A stretch of DNA of 6,599 nucleotides from Sinorhizobium sp. (GTDB taxonomy: Bacteria; Pseudomonadota; Alphaproteobacteria; Rhizobiales; Rhizobiaceae): contig JAPSJG010000218.1 in the NCBI GenBank assembly GCA_031178305.1, positions 1-6,599 of the forward strand, written 5' to 3'. The notes under the pieces were generated by a model that searched no databases, was not told the origin of the DNA, and saw only the letters and a program-made list of their open reading frames with translations. This document shows positions 5,382 through 6,599 of this stretch, in pieces. The position numbers were made by a program, and so were the translations under genes. Position 1 is the stretch's first letter. Every line of letters starts with the position of its first letter.

Positions 5382-6598
5382 AATTCACTCCTTTGTTCGT
5401 TCCTTGCGGAAAGGGTTGCCTCCGCGACGCCGTGGCGCTCTCGCATGAGGGTGAGAAAGCGGCTTTTCTCCCCGGCCTTGCGCGGTGCCGGCCAGGCCTT
5501 TTCGGCGGCAAGCAGGTCGAGCGCGGCCTCGGCCATCTCGAGGGAAAGCTCCCCGGTGATGGCGAGCGTCGTGCGCCGGAGGAGCAGGTCGTCCAGATGC
5601 TCGACCGCCTCCGTGCGGATAAGATACAGAAGTTCACGGGCGCTATAGCTGGCATGGGGCAAGAGGTGGTCCGGCCCTGCGGCGGTGAAGCGAACAACGT
5701 TCTCTGCATCTGTGCCGTAGCGCTCGAAAAGCGTTGCGGCGCGATCGAGCGAAAGGCCCATCGGTGCCGCCATGTCCCGAATCCAGCCGCTACGGTCTTT
5801 TGGAAATGCCCGTCCGCCGCCGAAAGCGCGATCCGCCGTGTCGACACGGCGGCTCCGGCCAAGCCGCTCCAACGCCATGTCGGCGGCGAGTTCGCCGAAT
5901 GAGCGGAAGGTCGTCCATTTGCCCCCGATCATGCAGAGCACCGGCGGTCCGCCGTCGCGGCCTTCGAGCACGGTGCAGAAGTGGTCGCGCGGGATGCGGC
6001 CTGTGAAGCTGTCATTGCTCACCGGCAGCGGGCGTACGCCGGCGAACTGGAAAACGATCTCTTCCGGTCGGATGCGCACGCCCGGCAGTACGAAGGCAAG
6101 CGATTGCAGGATATAGTCCTGCTCATCGGCCTCGCACCGCACTGCGTCGGGATCGTCGACGCGGATGTCCGTCGAGCCGACCAGCACCTTTCCGAGATAG
6201 GGAAAGAGGATGCAGATGCGGCCGTCCTCGTTCTCGTAATAGATCATGTGCCCGTCGAGCATGTCGCGGAGTGCTGGATTGTCGATGATCAGATGCGAGC
6301 CCTTCGTGCCACCCATCAGCGGCGCGGGTCGGGCGTCTGCGGGAAACAGCGTGCCGTTTGCGATATCAATCCAGCCGCCGGTGGCGTTTATGACCAGCCG
6401 CGGTTGCATCGGGAGTACTTCCCCAGAGATGCAGTCGCGCAGCAGGAACTCCCCGGCGCCGGCCTGCTCGATCACCGCGTAGTTCAGCGCCCCGGCGTTT
6501 GGCCCGGCGGACAAACCGTCGCGCAACAGCTCGATGCCGATGCGTTCGGGATGGCTGACCCAGGCATCGTAATAGGTGGCGGAGCTGCGGATCGCCGG
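5354..6598 (-). CDS. Partial GlpD/EryB-like FAD-dependent polyol-phosphate dehydrogenase (5' end outside window)
   Basis: The visible 414 residues are the C-terminal three quarters; the N-terminal FAD-binding Rossmann motif (roughly 140 residues) lies past the right edge. The frame stays open to base 6598 and begins PAIRSSATYYDAWVSHPERI, matching the GlpD region YYD...R. Further GlpD-like features are NYAVIE (39-44), INATGGW (70-76), MGGTKGSHLIID (95-106), FPYLGKVLVGSTD (132-144) and the FAD-contacting IGGKWTTFR (224-232). The DAO_C domain motif ARELLYLIR...DDLLLRRTTL spans about 320-345. The family oxidises glycerol 3-phosphate (GlpD) or erythritol 4-phosphate (EryB) and feeds electrons to membrane quinones. 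Pairing with a non-glycerol kinase and an aldolase argues for a substrate other than glycerol 3-phosphate. One oddity is ATGGW where GlpD usually has A[AT]GPW, next to the flavin site. The stop at 5356-5354 lies inside the aldolase N-terminus, so translation is probably coupled. GlpD-type family call is firm; the substrate is not. Confidence 0.92.
   Translation of the reverse strand, partial: PAIRSSATYYDAWVSHPERIGIELLRDGLSAGPNAGALNYAVIEQAGAGEFLLRDCISGEVLPMQPRLVINATGGWIDIANGTLFPADARPAPLMGGTKGSHLIIDNPALRDMLDGHMIYYENEDGRICILFPYLGKVLVGSTDIRVDDPDAVRCEADEQDYILQSLAFVLPGVRIRPEEIVFQFAGVRPLPVSNDSFTGRIPRDHFCTVLEGRDGGPPVLCMIGGKWTTFRSFGELAADMALERLGRSRRVDTADRAFGGGRAFPKDRSGWIRDMAAPMGLSLDRAATLFERYGTDAENVVRFTAAGPDHLLPHASYSARELLYLIRTEAVEHLDDLLLRRTTLAITGELSLEMAEAALDLLAAEKAWPAPRKAGEKSRFLTLMRERHGVAEATLSARNEQRSELCETTARSE
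5388..5394 (-). promoter_or_regulatory. Shine-Dalgarno site of the class I aldolase
   Basis: AAAGGAG, 6 nt before the ATG at 5381, lies within the 3' coding end of the GlpD-like gene. It is the main reason to prefer this start over the ATG at 5357, which has only a weak AAGGT-like sequence upstream. Confidence 0.75.
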
Positions 6599-6599
6599 G

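Noticed and set aside
4508..5400. Shared ACGAAC just upstream of the Shine-Dalgarno sites of aldolase and kinase as a regulatory repeat
   Set aside because: Only six bases, two copies, both inside a co-transcribed region; chance or leader-sequence similarity is enough.
4587..5648. Plus-strand open frame of 353 codons opposite the aldolase and dehydrogenase
   Set aside because: It is antisense to two genes with clear family motifs. Its composition (His/Val/Asp/Arg rich) is that expected from the reverse strand of high-GC coding DNA, and it matches no family I know.

Overview
The window is high-GC, tightly packed DNA. Codon use and protein style suggest an alphaproteobacterium, most likely of the order Rhizobiales (Rhizobium, Sinorhizobium, Agrobacterium or Mesorhizobium type). 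That placement is inferred from reading the proteins, not from a search. No rRNA, tRNA, CRISPR array, insertion sequence or integrase is visible.

The right-hand 80 percent (about 6598 down to 1356, minus strand) is one operon of four carbohydrate-catabolism genes, transcribed right to left. In order they are a GlpD/EryB-like FAD-dependent polyol-phosphate dehydrogenase (N-terminus outside the window), a DeoC/LacD-type class I aldolase, an FGGY carbohydrate kinase closest in style to L-xylulose kinase LyxK, and a GMC-family FAD alcohol dehydrogenase. The genes overlap by 28 nt (dehydrogenase/aldolase), are 31 nt apart (aldolase/kinase) and overlap by an ATGA (kinase/GMC). Each internal start has a good Shine-Dalgarno sequence. 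The inferred logic is that a polyol or ketose is oxidised and/or phosphorylated, the phosphate ester is oxidised by the GlpD-like flavoenzyme, and the product is split by the aldolase into triose-sized pieces. The substrate cannot be read from the sequence. No transporter or regulator is in view; they may lie beyond the right edge.

The left-hand 1.35 kb is different. Bases 931 to 1 (minus strand) hold the start of a Trp- and Arg-rich protein that runs off the left edge. It carries two tandem copies of a small module resembling the HARP domain of SMARCAL1-type proteins, with no helicase part in the visible 310 residues. Between it and the operon, on the plus strand at about 1005-1215, lies the decayed 3' end of an SgcJ/EcaC-like (DUF4440, NTF2-like) gene. 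It is broken by a +1 frameshift in a G-run and by a TAG where relatives probably have CAG. The remaining roughly 140 bp before the GMC stop codon contain a 30-codon minus-strand stop-to-stop frame of protein-like composition but no recognisable gene. The catabolic operon therefore appears to end beside a small patch of genomic debris.
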